From Pseudoips prasinana (Eukaryota; Arthropoda; Insecta; Lepidoptera; Nolidae), in NCBI GenBank assembly GCA_951640165.1, contig OX621234.1:30136549-30200548 (forward strand): a DNA stretch of 64,000 nt, read 5' to 3'. Below the pieces are notes generated by a model, which saw nothing but the letters and a program-made list of their open reading frames with translations, was not told the DNA's origin and made no database searches. Below, piece by piece: positions 54,138 to 64,000 of this stretch; position 1 is the first letter of the stretch; every line of letters starts with the position of its first letter. Position numbers and translations under genes: made by a program.

Positions 54138-55061
54138 CACGTATAGAAATCTTATTCTACTGACATTACATCTCTTTCTAACATGATGCGAATGAAAAGC
54201 ATACCTAGCTTGTAAAAACTGTGGACTAATAATGCGATTGGTGTGCATTTTATAACCAGTTTTAGTAGTTTGGTGGTTTTATGTATGGTTTGTTTTTTTT
54301 ATGCGCTATATTACAGTAGGTAACATGTAATGAGTGTAAAAGACAGATTCACATTATCAGTGAGTAACATGACCACCATAAGTGTTCACATAAAAAAAAT
54401 ATATCAACATAACAACAATCAAAATACAAAATCAATTTGTAGTGTTAATTCCGCTAATTGTTAGTTTAATCATGCCGGGAGGCAATTTGCACCGCCCACC
54501 CGCCCGCAAAAATGTGCACATGCAAGAAGGACAATATAAAAAACAAACACGGGTTTCAGTCCTCCACGGACCATTTTCAAGGGCTGCTAACTATTCGAGT
54601 GCTCGAAGGAAGAGGAGAGGAGACTCAGTCTCCTCCGTTATGGATTTCCGAAAAGTAACGGCTGATTCCATTACTTAACATAACAACAGTTTGGCAGATG
54701 CACCTATTTTTGTGTTAAACAATGTAATATTAACAGTAGATTAACACGTTTTATTATATATCTTTGTTCATATTACGGTTACGTACAAATTCTACGTCAG
54801 ATTTGCACATTCGAATTTAGACTGAGAGTCAACTTTTATTCAATTGCACTTATTAGATCTTACGCATTCTTAATTACAAGAAAATGCTATCTATTCCTAC
54901 TAATATTCAATCAATCAATATATTTATTTGCTTCATGCAAAATGGTAATGTATAAATACAGATCTTAAAAGTAAATTATGAAAACATCATATTCTGCCGA
55001 TATCAGGCGTACAAATTAAAATAATACAAAAAAATCTAAATACTAATCAAAACTATACAAA

Positions 55062-55232
55062 TCAAATATTATAAACGCGAATGCTTGTGACTATGGAAGT
55101 ATGGATGTTTGTTACTGTTTCACGCAAAAAGTAACGTACCTACCTACGGTATTTCATGAATCTTTGCGGTAATATGGGTTATAAATCCGAATATAAAATT
55201 TAACGAGGTAAAACCGCAAAGCACATCTAGTA
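55062..55232 (+). mobile_element. Helitron-like element, old
   Basis: TATTATAAACGCGAATGCTT start and GGTAAAACCGCAAAGCACAT then CTAG at the end. The stem before CTAG is eroded. 55240-56745 contains no gene I can support. Confidence 0.55.
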
Positions 55233-56746
55233 AAACGATAGTATAATCCGAGTTCAAATTTTTGAGTTTCTTTTTTTTTATAATATTTTTTAAGGTGACT
55301 TTTGATTTTATTCTATCGAGGGAAAGGGAATTTAGGGATCAATGGTGCCCTTTATAATATAATCATATTTGATATACTTATGTGTTTTTATCAATATACC
55401 AAGTATTACCAAGTAGTATATACTAAAATTTGCGAAAAAATCGAATTGCTGTTGTCAACGCCCTTAACTGAATATAATACAGAACATTATGAATAAACAG
55501 TTACCTATTATAATCTGAATGATAGGTATTCATACGTATCGTCCGTCCGTCGTCGATCCGTTCAATGTATCTGTCAATACTATCAAGACATTCCTTCACA
55601 CTAAATTATAAATTAATTTAACATGTAGTAGTAATATAGATTCAATTATTATTGTTATTAAATTATTATAAATTTGTTATTATTAAAATTAAGTTTGTAA
55701 ATGTTTGTGAAAGTGAGATATTCGTGAGCATGCTGTGTTCGCACTTAGAAGGCTGTTTGGCTGTCATGTACTCGTATGTATAATGCAATAATGTATGTAA
55801 TGCCGTAACGGCCAGTTTGGGGCCTAAAAAAATATAAGGACGCCGACCCCGTTGGTGGTTAAAAAAAACTAACTTTACTAACAAAGAACTACACTTTAAC
55901 ACTTCTACTTTATGTAGATGTCTTGTATCCACTGTTATGCTCCGCATCCAGATTCTGAAGTAGGTAAGTGGTAATGCCAGTAAACTGGCTAAAAATGTAA
56001 TTGAACTGAATTCTAATTATGTATGGAATATTACCACTATAGTTGCTAACTCAGCTTAATGTACTAACTAGACAGGGATGCAACAATACCTACACGCCGC
56101 CGGCTGGACCACCATGAGTAAAAATATCGCTTAGTCTGCTTCCTTATCTTATATAACTATATCTCCTCTTAATGCACTCTCCGAACTTCAATCGAACGTT
56201 CAGCCCGCCTCTTCGCTTATTGACGTAGAGCTATTGCATAAAACCTCCGCAGGTGGTAACTTAGTTTTAGTATTGTTCTTGTTTTAGTCTTATCTTTTTT
56301 TAGTTGAGTCGCACCTGTCCTTTATTTCCCGATATAACAGTGAAAGCCCTCAAGTCTACAGTAAAAATCAGGTAAAAGAAATAATTTAAACGGTGATATT
56401 GAAACTAGTCGTAATTTCTTCCAGACCAAAGCTTAATACTCCAGATTAAACTGAGAAATGTGAAATGAAATAACTAGAAAGGCTTCATAAAATTAAATCT
56501 TTTTCACAGGCCATTCATTTCAGTTCGCTGTATAGTGACGTAACAGATTTTTGAGAAAATGTACAACTATTACTGTTTTAGGTTTTACTCCGGGCTAAAA
56601 AATTTAATGAATTTCATCCACGTAACATCGAATGTATTTTGAAGCCGTAAAGCATCTGATCTATCTACCTCGCGCGTATTGCGCCCGTGTGGTTCGATTA
56701 TTAAGGTAATTAACCTCGCTTCTACGACACCAATAAAAATTATATA

Positions 56747-58034
56747 ATAGGTCTTTACCTATGAAATTGCCGTTTTGTATGAAAAAATTTAAACGATTTT
56801 TTTTCATGAATTTTTTTATTTGTATTAATCGAAGTAATCACCCATGCAATCAATGCATCTTTGCCATCGCAGTGGCAGTTTATTGATGCCCTTCTTAAAG
56901 AAATCAGCTGGACGGGAGGCAACAAATTCTTCAAAGGCATTTTGTACTGCCTCTCGGGTATTGAATTTTTTTCCCGCCAAGAAGTTATCCAAATTCTGGA
57001 AAAAGTAGTAGTCTGTAGGCGCAAGGTCTGGTGAGTAGGGCGGATGACGGAGAGCTTCCAACCCCAGTTCTTGCAACTTGGAGACCGTCTGCTGTGCAGT
57101 ATGAGGTCGCGCGTTGTCGTGCAGGAGCAGCGGAGACGAGCGATTGACCAATGCTGGTTGGAGATGCGCCAGCTTCTCCATCATTGTGCTCAGTTCTTCA
57201 CAGTACACATCTGCAGTAATGCTCACCCCGTTTGGTAAGAAGCTGTGATGAATCACACCGGCGCTAGACCACCAAACAGTGACCATCACTTTTCTAGGGG
57301 TAAGTTTTCGTTTAGGGCATTGTTTAGGTGCTGAACCAGGATCCAACCAACTTGCTGAGCGCTTGCGGTTATCAAACAGAATCCATTTTTCATCGCAGGT
57401 AACAATGCGGTTCAAAATTCCTTCATTTGTGTGTCTGTTGAGCAGTGCAAGGCACGTCTCGACGCGTACTTCGCGCTGGCGATCATTGAGTTCGTGGGGC
57501 ACCCATTTGTCAAGCTTTTTTACCTTGCCAATTTGACGCAAATGGACCAATATTGTTTTGACGCTAACGTCGAAAGCTGCTGCTAATTCAGCCGTAGATT
57601 GTGTATCATCAGCTTCCACAACCGCCTTTAATTCGTCATTGTCGACCAAAGTCTTCGGACGACCGCGAGGTTCATTTTTCAGGTCGAAATTTCCAGAACG
57701 GAAGCGAGCAAACCAATAACAGGTGGTGCGTTGGTTTGTAGTGTTAGCTCCGTAAACGTCGTTGATGTTGCGTGCCGCTTGTGCCGCGTTGCTGCCACGA
57801 CGGTACTCATATTCCATAATTACTCGAATTTTTAACGTATCCATGATGACGAAAAAGATTGAAATGCGATGAAAATGTAACACTAATCAATAAAGAAATG
57901 ACTACTTTTGGAAAAAAGAATCCATGTTTTTAAAATAAAATTAATTTGAAATTAGAATTCTTAGCCAAACAAAAATTATTTTGATTTGAAATGGCCAGTA
58001 CTGCAGAACGGCAATTTCATAGGTAAAGACCTAA
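56747..58034 (-). mobile_element. mariner transposon (cecropia-like), full length, about 1288 bp
   Basis: Inverted ends: GGTCTTTACCTATGAAATTG at 56750 and its complement CAATTTCATAGGTAAAGACC ending at 58031. With three further bases each side (ATA / TAA) the flanking TA duplication is 56745-56746 and 58035-58036; taking TA directly next to GGTC is the alternative. It encloses one uninterrupted transposase. It lies in the host intron, in the same orientation as the gene. Confidence 0.93.
56825..57844 (-). CDS. mariner transposase, intact DD34D
   Basis: The frame is open for 352 codons from 57883. The likely start is the internal Met at 57844 (MDTLKIRV), giving 339 residues, the usual mariner size. 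Numbered from the longer start: two helix-turn-helix regions in residues 25-115 (with NEPRGRPKT between), WVPHEL linker at 127-132 which contacts the partner subunit, catalytic D164 (VTCDEKW), D256 (LHDNARPH) and D291 (SPDLAPTDYYFF), with 34 residues between the last two. The C-terminus ends RWQRCIDCMGDYFD. No stop or frameshift. Similarity to SETMAR/Hsmar1-type sequence suggests the cecropia subfamily. Catalyses cut-and-paste at TA. Activity cannot be judged from sequence alone. Confidence 0.93.
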   Translation of the reverse strand: MDTLKIRVIMEYEYRRGSNAAQAARNINDVYGANTTNQRTTCYWFARFRSGNFDLKNEPRGRPKTLVDNDELKAVVEADDTQSTAELAAAFDVSVKTILVHLRQIGKVKKLDKWVPHELNDRQREVRVETCLALLNRHTNEGILNRIVTCDEKWILFDNRKRSASWLDPGSAPKQCPKRKLTPRKVMVTVWWSSAGVIHHSFLPNGVSITADVYCEELSTMMEKLAHLQPALVNRSSPLLLHDNARPHTAQQTVSKLQELGLEALRHPPYSPDLAPTDYYFFQNLDNFLAGKKFNTREAVQNAFEEFVASRPADFFKKGINKLPLRWQRCIDCMGDYFD

Positions 58035-58234
58035 TATTATTTCGAATTATTTACGAACATTTTATAACACAACTTTGTGGGCATGGTAAATATGAATCAC
58101 CTTGCCGACATACATCATGTTATTGTAAGTTAACTACTATCAGACAAAATAGGAGGAAAGATTCCTAGTTATACCTACTATGGAACCATAAATACGGGTA
58201 ACAAGAGGAGTAACAATTAAACAATTATACAACA

Positions 58235-59045
58235 CATCATCATCAGCCTGATATCAGCCACTCCTGGACAAAGGCCTCCCCAAAAGGTTTCTATGTTGCC
58301 ATTTGGAGTGGTTGTGTCTTAGTCACCGCGCTTGGCATGCGACATGGCGACCGCAGTAAGGTAGTAGTAAGTACACAGGAGACGCTGCTGCCCGATTGCT
58401 TGGTGTATCCCTTAGGGTCAGCGGAGACCGAGAGGAGCGCAGCGAAGAGGATTTTATTAAGGCACTAGCAAATCAGCTTTAAAATTATTGAAATAAAGTG
58501 CATATAGATATAATAAAGTGCCTTTTTCGTCTTTGAGCGTGGTACGCTCTTGCCGTTTCTAGTAGCTCTAAAGCAATAAATGTGCTTCCTATACTATTTA
58601 GACCATTAATGTTCAACTGAGCTACAAGCGAATCATTATATAAATTTTTTTTCTTTAACTACCCCATTTTGTTTAATTTTTTCTATAGACATAACTTGTG
58701 TATTGTAAATTAAATTAAGTAACCGCCCGATTAGTATTTAAGAAACCCTTGTTTAATTTGTAAAATATGTTTCTCATATAAGTGAATTGTATTCTTTTGA
58801 GAAATAAAGATCTTAAACCAGATATGCTTGAACATAAAAATGCGCGACACTGTGCGAACATTTTGTCAGGTTCAAGCATATGTGCACTTTATTCCTATAG
58901 CTCTAAAGTTGATTTTCTAGTGCCTTAATAAAATCCTCTCCGCTGCGCGCCTCTCTTTCTGCGCTGACTCTTAGTCGGCTTTTACGAAACCTACGGGATG
59001 GTATGAGGTGGCGATGTTATTCTTTCTAGGCCGGAAACCACACGG
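58235..59045 (-). repeat. Dispersed RTE-tailed repeat, interrupted
   Basis: CATCATCATCAGCCTGATAT then AAAGGCCTCCCCAAAAGGTT and CACCGCGCTTGGCATGCGAC; it continues after 58974 with TCGGCTTTTACGAAACCTAC and GGTATGAGGTGGCGATGTTA. Same as 48000-48275. Confidence 0.65.
58415..58970. mobile_element. MITE with Harbinger-like TTA duplication, 556 bp
   Basis: Ends GGGTCAGCGGAGACCGAGAG and complement GAGTCAGCGCAGAAAGAGAG. TTA (58412-58414, 58971-58973) flanks both sides, and the empty site is visible in the uninterrupted copy at 48186 (CCCTTAATCGCC). Longer inverted match GATTTTATTAAGGCACTAG / CTAGTGCCTTAATAAAATC. Confidence 0.8.
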
Positions 59046-59142
59046 CACAATTGCACATATAACCAAGTTATTTAAGTCCGGTTCTGACCAGATATTCATC
59101 GTTGTCTTAACTACATACTTTATAGTAGTTGAATCCTTACTA

Positions 59143-59230
59143 ATATTATAAATGCGAAAGTAACTCTGTCTGTCGCTCTTTCACGCCAAAACTACGGAAC
59201 CAATTTAAATGACATTTGGTTGGTCTAGAG
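59143..59230 (+). repeat. Left part of the TATTATAAATGCGAAAG element, cut by a hAT MITE
   Basis: ATATTATAAATGCGAAAGTA then ACTCTGTCTGTC. It continues after 59655 with CCTGAGAAGGGACATAGGCT and GGGATGAAAAGTTGTATGG. Confidence 0.6.
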
Positions 59231-59647
59231 CAGTGTTTTTCAACCTTTTTCATCACGCGACCCCCCTACCCGATTTTTACCCGCTTTTTTCCATGTTTCT
59301 TTTATTTTGTGACGAATATCCGTCATTTTTTTTCATTTTCATAGGGTTCGGATAAATACATCATTAAAATTTGTGAAGAATTGAAATAGAAAGCACTCCA
59401 CCAAAATTTTCTTTATCATTCAGAGGTTAGGTCGTCAAGAGACAAAGTGCTAGACCAGAGTTTTGGAACCTCGCGCTAAACTTTTAATGAATTTGCAGCA
59501 GGCCTAATTATAATACTCCAAATTCATTTGCGACCTTATGACTAGCTTTCCCTATTTTTTGCAACTTGCCTATGGAAGTTCCGCAACCCCCCTATAGAGG
59601 CTTCGCGACCCCCCGGGGGGTCGCGACCCACAGGTTGAAAAACACTG
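59231..59647. mobile_element. hAT MITE, 417 bp, 8-bp target duplication
   Basis: Ends CAGTGTTTTTCAACCTTTTT and complement CAGTGTTTTTCAACCTGTGG, with GTCTAGAG on both sides (59223-59230, 59648-59655). The GACCCCCCGGGGGGTC palindrome lies near the right end. No transposase. Confidence 0.88.
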
Positions 59648-60063
59648 GTCTAGAGCCTGAGAAGGGACATAGGCTACTTTTTAGAGTGAAAAAGGGGTTG
59701 GATGGGGTTGAAACGGGGGATGAAAAGTTGTATGGAAGTATCGTCATTTATATTCGTCATTTGTATTTCATATTTGTTGATTCGATTTAAATAAATATGA
59801 CATTCAAAGTCGAAAAAGATTGAGGGTAAATCTCTAAAAAGTATTACCCTCAATCGTGTAAAATAACAATAGGGAATACGGGATGAAAGTTTGTATAGAA
59901 ATATGTAAGGTTCAAGTGAAGTTTTCATAAGTTTGCGACAAGAATCAAAATATTAAAGATATTCTGATGTAAAATTATATGTATCATCATAACAGAGTCA
60001 TTAACTCATTACATGAAGTGCGGAAGTGCATGGAAAGAGTATTTTTAAACCTTATGTACTTAC

Positions 60064-60263
60064 ATCTGCTTGGCTATTCATATAAGTGAGTTGTAACCGC
60101 CGGTGCTCGTGGAAGGCATTCCTCAGGAACTGTTTGTCTCCATAGACTGCGACACCAAGTTCCTCTCGCTTAGCAGTTATGTCCTTGCGAAGTTGGCGGA
60201 TGTCGCGCGAATAACGCTTCTTCTGCTTAGCCAAATCACCCTCATGGATTTTGCGATCTCGCT
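60064..60263 (-). CDS. Host gene exon 1 of those visible (66 codons plus 2 nt)
   Basis: Acceptor TTTGTTTCAG at the right edge and donor GATGTAAGTAC at the left edge. The encoded segment starts RDRKIHEGD and runs through a basic coil (KKRYSRDIRQLRK) to a stretch ending MNSQAD. Two bases at the start complete a codon begun in an upstream exon that I did not find between here and 64000, so that exon probably lies beyond the window. It joins in frame to 51086-51190 at phase 0. The sequence is helical and highly charged, as in a docking-complex coiled coil. Confidence 0.8.
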
Positions 60264-60371
60264 CTGAAACAAATAAAAAATATTGTAGGTAAAATGCATT
60301 CTCCGCATTCGTAAACAAAACACCGGTATTGAAAAATTGTTGTATTTCCACCACCTTGAGAGGAAGAACCA

Positions 60372-60478
60372 GAACTTTGCTATATATTTCCAATATAAGC
60401 TGACCTCTCATTGTATGCAAATCCTATACAATGCGAGATCAGCTTATACTGGACATTATAGCTTGATCTCTTAATCAC
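60372..60478. mobile_element. Foldback MITE, family F2
   Basis: CCAATATAAGCTGACCTCTC / GAGATCAGCTTATACTGGAC are inverted. Second copy of the 16551-16670 family; 109 bp from the acceptor of exon 60064-60263. Confidence 0.7.
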
Positions 60479-60726
60479 GTTTTACTGAAAATTGTAATCT
60501 CCTGATTAACTAAACTCTTTTCATGGTATCAAGTTGTAACATAAATATTGAAAAAAATGGTAAAAAGCTAATGACAAAACAAATTACCAATTAAATTAAA
60601 GAATAAAGAAGTATACCCAGCCTGTGTGAATGGTATAACCAGAATGGGAGAAGATGTTATCAAGGAAGGGCAGATTAGAACTATGTACTTATTCTAAACA
60701 GGCGACCAGGTATCACACTTATCACA

Positions 60727-61073
60727 CTAATATTATAAATGCGAAAGTTTGTGAGTGTGTATGTTTGTTACTTCTTCACGTCTAAACGGCTGGAGCGATT
60801 TTAATAAAATGTGTTATGGAGTTAGCTAACACCCTGGATTGTTCAAATCCAGACTATAATTTATAAAGTTTAACGCGGGCAAAACCGCGGGGCCCTGCTA
60901 GTAATATTATAAAGGCGAAAGTTTGTGAGTGTGTGAGTGTGTATGTTTGTTAATTCTTCACGTATAAACAGCTGGATCGATTTTATTAAAATTTGTTATG
61001 GAGATACCCTTGATTAACTCATAGGCTATAATTTATAAAGTTTAATGCGGGTAAAACCGCGGGGCACAACTAG
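60727..61073 (+). mobile_element. Two Helitron-like elements in tandem
   Basis: Unit 1 (60727-60901) and unit 2 (60902-61073) each start at TAATATTATAAA-GCGAAAG and end with a CGCGG...CCGCG-type hairpin and CTAG (60898-60901, 61070-61073). The second starts exactly where the first stops. Confidence 0.68.
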
Positions 61074-61099
61074 TGAAGAATATATTGAGAGTTAACGAG

Positions 61100-61195
61100 G
61101 CAAAAGAGATGTACCAGGGTAGAGGCAAATAGACTTCCCGTTTTGTCTGCCTACCCCTCTTGGAAACAGGCGTGAGTCTATGTATGTATTTCCAC
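61100..61195 (-). repeat. Dispersed repeat R3, minus strand
   Basis: TGTCTGCCTACCCCTCTTGG then AAACAGGCGTGAGTCTATG, inverse of 7215-7270. Another scrap lies near 61785-61825. 61830-62720 is AT-rich intron with no feature. Confidence 0.58.
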
Positions 61196-62726
61196 TATAC
61201 AAATTACAGAAACCTGGTTTGAAAAACGAATAGTATTTCATTTGGCCCTCTGAACAAAATACTTCAGCTGATTGATTTTGAGGTGTGTTTCGATGTGCTG
61301 TACGTTGTTCATACCTTTCATGCGCCTTAACCCTTAAACAGGGTAAGGACTATACGAGGTTACACTAATTTCAACCTTATTATTTTACAATAAGGTCCAA
61401 AACGATGAAAAGAAATATAGGAAAGCCTGGTAAAGGGAACACTATTTATGTTAAACTTTGTATACATACATACGTATGTATGGACATTAGTGCAGGCTTA
61501 AGTCGTATAGCCAATATGACAACAAACAGAAATCCACGCCAGAGGGCGCCACTTTTGAATTTCGTACCACGTCTCCGGGCATGCATTAAAGAGTCGTTTT
61601 AGTGACTTTTTGTGCAACTGCCGCACTACGTTAATACGCAAAGCCGCTGGCCGCTGGCCTTATTGAAAAGGGGGAATTTCTAGGGGGGGGGGAAGTTAAG
61701 GGATGGTGATCGCGGCGGATTCTCTGGTCACCGAATACGATATATAAGACTGTGTACTGGGTCACAAATGGAAATCCGTTTTCTCTGCCTACCCGCCTGG
61801 GCAACAAGTATGAGTCTATGTATTTATGTACTTACGTACTTCCTTATAACCTTGTTACGAACTAAGCGCGAGTATATAGGGGCGACGGATGGTAGTTATA
61901 TAAAATTTATATATCTGAATATATGATGCAAATTATTTCGTATAAAAACGTTTTTCAAGCCGTGACTAGTACTTGGCTTAATGGAAGCCTTATGTCTCGT
62001 TAAATATTCTTGACACCAGTCATCTGCTAAATTACACTGAAGAGAAACGAAAAGCTGCGCTAAAAAGAAATGGATTTATTTGGTATATTAAATTATGTTA
62101 GGTAGGTACCTAATTCAAGTAAATCTTTATCGGTTAACAGCACAAAGTTTATGGTTCTGATTATAAACAACACGAAAATAAAACAATTTTGAAAATAGAA
62201 CAGAATCGTAAAGGTTTATGGACTTGGTTTATAACAAACAATAGTTAAATTAAGAAACAATGGAATGATATAAATATTTTTAATTAGTTAATTAAGAAAA
62301 AACAGTTTCATAACTAATTATTTAAACAAGCAAAATATAAAGATATTTATAATCATTAAAAATAAAACAAGTGACATTCTGTAACAGTAGGACGGGGTGG
62401 ATAGAAACATTTCTGCACTTCCAATTAATCCACTTTGATTTACTTGTTACAATTGACTTGTAAAGCAACAAAAGAATAATGATTTATAAGAGTCATGGTT
62501 GGCTTTCCATTTTAACACTGGAAAAGGTTTTATGCTGTACCTAACTACAACACAAAATGCAAATAAGAATGCAGTTTCTATTCAACTTACTCTAGACACG
62601 ACATATGGGGTTAATAGAAACTTATGCTAGGGCTGTCATTAATTGAATACCTAGTCTTTCTAACAAATGTCATTCTTTTTATTAAAATAACGTTTAACAA
62701 AAAAAACATTCCATAATTTGTTATTG

Positions 62727-62861
62727 TACAGACGCCAGCTGAGCACATCAAGCTACCCCAATCTGTTAAATTTCCCCAATTGAAAGTGAACCTTATACTT
62801 ATGTGATAAAGTTGAAATAAATTTGACAGATTGGGGCAGCTGAATGTGCTGGCTTCTGTAC
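62727..62861 (-). mobile_element. Foldback MITE, family F1, opposite orientation
   Basis: ACAGACGCCAGCTGAGCACA start and GGGGCAGCTGAATGTGCTGG end. The spacer is the reverse of that in the other three copies. Confidence 0.75.
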
Positions 62862-63149
62862 CTTTATAACCACACATTTTCTAACCTTAACTTGAATTTT
62901 TGTTTGACTGACTGTAATATCAATTCGCAAACAAAATCTCTGGACTTTTAATTTAGCTCAAATTTTATTAGACGGCATAGGCGAGCACTAAGTAAGGATT
63001 TTTAGGGATTCCATTTTTTTAAATCAATTAAGTATAATTGGGTATTTGCAATATAAGGGAATGCCACGCTAATAAAATCGCGTATAGGTAGTAGTTATAT
63101 ATAGCTATACAGACATATATACTACTTATTGTCATATATATATCAACTG

Positions 63150-63495
63150 CTTCGTTGGTCTAGCGGTAGCGTGTTCACCCGCAGAGAACGAGGTCCTAGG
63201 TTCAAATCCCGGGTCAGGCGAAAAAGTGATTTTTGGACTTTTCTGTAAAAGGAAAAAATCTCAGCATCAGCCCGAAGTCTGGGAGCTGGCGGTATTATAC
63301 CCCCGTGCCTCCGAGAGCACGTAAAGCCGTCGGTCCTGTACCTGACCTCTTTCCGGTCGTGTCACCTAGGCATCCCATCGGATCATGAGAGTGATGGAAT
63401 AGAAAGTGCTCCTGTGTTTGCGCACACACTTGAGCACTATGTCCCGCGCAGATGGCTAATCTCTATTGAGACTGGCCGCCGTGGCGTCGCTTATG
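63150..63495 (+). mobile_element. tRNA-headed SINE, family S4
   Basis: Head GCTTCGTTGGTCTAGCGGTA (A box TGGTCTAGCGG) and B box GGTTCAAATCCCGGG. The body contains CGTGCCTCCGAGAGCACGTA, TCTTTCCGGTCGTGTCACCT and GTGTTTGCGCACACACTTGA. The tRNA-like head is unlike S1-S3. No CCA-compatible acceptor stem, so it is not a tRNA gene. Confidence 0.68.
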
Positions 63496-63559
63496 TGTAA
63501 TCAATCAAGCTGATTCAATCAAATCTTTCAGAATCTCAGCATCATTATTAGAATATGAT

Positions 63560-64000
63560 GATTGCCGCGAACCGAAACTGCATCTGTTTAAATTCACACA
63601 TATAGGTCTCATCGTAATTTTCGTTGTCTTCGTCAGAAATATTTTTTGTCTGTTTTGATTCTTTTCTTTCTTTTCCATTTCAATTTCTCTTTTTCCTTTA
63701 GACTATGGCCTTTGCATAGTTTACCGCATTTTCCACGGTAACTTCGTCACCATATTGCATAATATCTTCAAATATGATTGACATAGCTTATACATCTTCA
63801 CAAGTCAGATAGTTTAATATCGTATTCATTGGAACCTGTTAATTCGTAAAATCGTTTTCAACATTACCTTTATCAGTAGCTGGTTCATCTTCAAATTTAG
63901 TCTTGTCTCCGAGTTCTTTTCTATTTTGCAATTCTTCTTTTGTATGTTATAGTTATCGTTCTCGTGTCTTGCATATCTGGTTTGACTTCGATTTTTTTAC
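63560..64000 (-). pseudogene. Possible decayed coding remnant, unassigned
   Basis: The minus strand gives broken reading such as SDEDNENYDETYMCEFK near 63590-63645 and LKMKEK-type charged stretches, with many stops between. Composition is richer in Glu/Lys codons than the flanking intron. It could be an old transposon ORF or chance. It does not continue the host gene in any phase I could find. Confidence 0.25.

Larger units (their letters stand above)
808..60263 (-). other. Host gene span: coiled-coil axonemal protein, ODAD3/CCDC151-like (internal exons only)
   Basis: Nine exons on the minus strand form one gene. Each is bounded by an AG acceptor and a GT donor, and the reading phase is continuous across all eight joins: three joins at phase 0 after exons 1-3, phase 0 after exon 4, then phases 2, 2, 1 and 1. 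The combined 479 codons are rich in Lys, Glu, Leu, Arg and Gln with long heptad-like stretches and no membrane segments. The order of blocks (a RDRK segment followed by a QLRK-rich coil, a KRKQLD coil, a long coil with a GATEMGQLA-like stretch) fits my recollection of CCDC151/ODAD3, which helps anchor outer dynein arms to cilia. Relatives such as CCDC63/114/183 cannot be excluded. The first exon begins at phase 1 and the last ends at phase 1, so the ends are outside the window. Confidence 0.72.

Noticed and set aside
54442..54678. 78-codon plus-strand frame
   Set aside because: No recognisable motif, no splice or start context, and it lies in intron DNA on the strand opposite the host gene.
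62611..62877. 88-codon minus-strand frame
   Set aside because: Most of it is the F1 foldback MITE at 62727-62861.
1..64000. CRISPR array, bacterial operon or phage system
   Set aside because: No regularly spaced short repeats with unique spacers; introns, SINEs and insect transposons show this is eukaryotic nuclear DNA.

Overview
This window reads as nuclear DNA of an insect, most likely a moth or butterfly. The support is AT-rich sequence, GT-AG introns, abundant tRNA-headed SINEs with a glycine/arginine-like B box, Helitron-like ends finishing in CTAG, the widespread lepidopteran-type GTGCGAGTCGGACTCG repeat, a cecropia-like mariner, and a BEL/Pao retroelement. No bacterial-style genes or operons are present. 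The lepidopteran assignment is inference.

One host gene spans almost the whole window on the minus strand. I could place nine internal exons (60064-60263, 51086-51190, 47599-47769, 45167-45415, 43546-43691, 43291-43437, 6840-6991, 5393-5491, 808-975). Every junction has consensus AG/GT-type sites and the reading phase carries through all eight joins, giving 479 codons of coiled-coil protein. It most resembles CCDC151/ODAD3, an outer-dynein-arm docking subunit. The 5' end lies beyond the right edge and the 3' end beyond the left edge.

Everything else sits in the introns and is mostly mobile DNA. The 36-kb intron (6992-43290) holds: a complete 7.9-kb BEL/Pao element with identical 218-bp LTRs, an ATAAC target duplication and an Env-like region fused in frame to pol, but with a damaged pol (8159-16112); two paralogous blocks of about 3-3.7 kb (16300-20000 and 35290-38420); a 3.76-kb hAT element with a perfect 8-bp target duplication, itself invaded by an 874-bp foldback element and a LINE 3' end (23961-27716); a decayed DDE-type transposon with inverted ends (27752-30393); two minisatellite-like arrays; and many SINEs, Helitron-like elements and foldback MITEs. 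The right-hand introns hold an almost certainly full-length mariner with an open transposase (56747-58034), plus hAT and Harbinger-like MITEs marked by target duplications.

The most interesting signal is a family of three related, structured RNA-like sequences (19553-19740, 22911-23106, 38010-38212). Each has a conserved block upstream that looks like a proximal sequence element, one has a TATA box at the right spacing, each ends in CCCCTTTT, and hairpin arms differ between copies in compensating ways. This is what a Pol III snRNA-type gene family looks like. I could not match it to U6, 7SK, RNase P/MRP, SRP or telomerase RNA.
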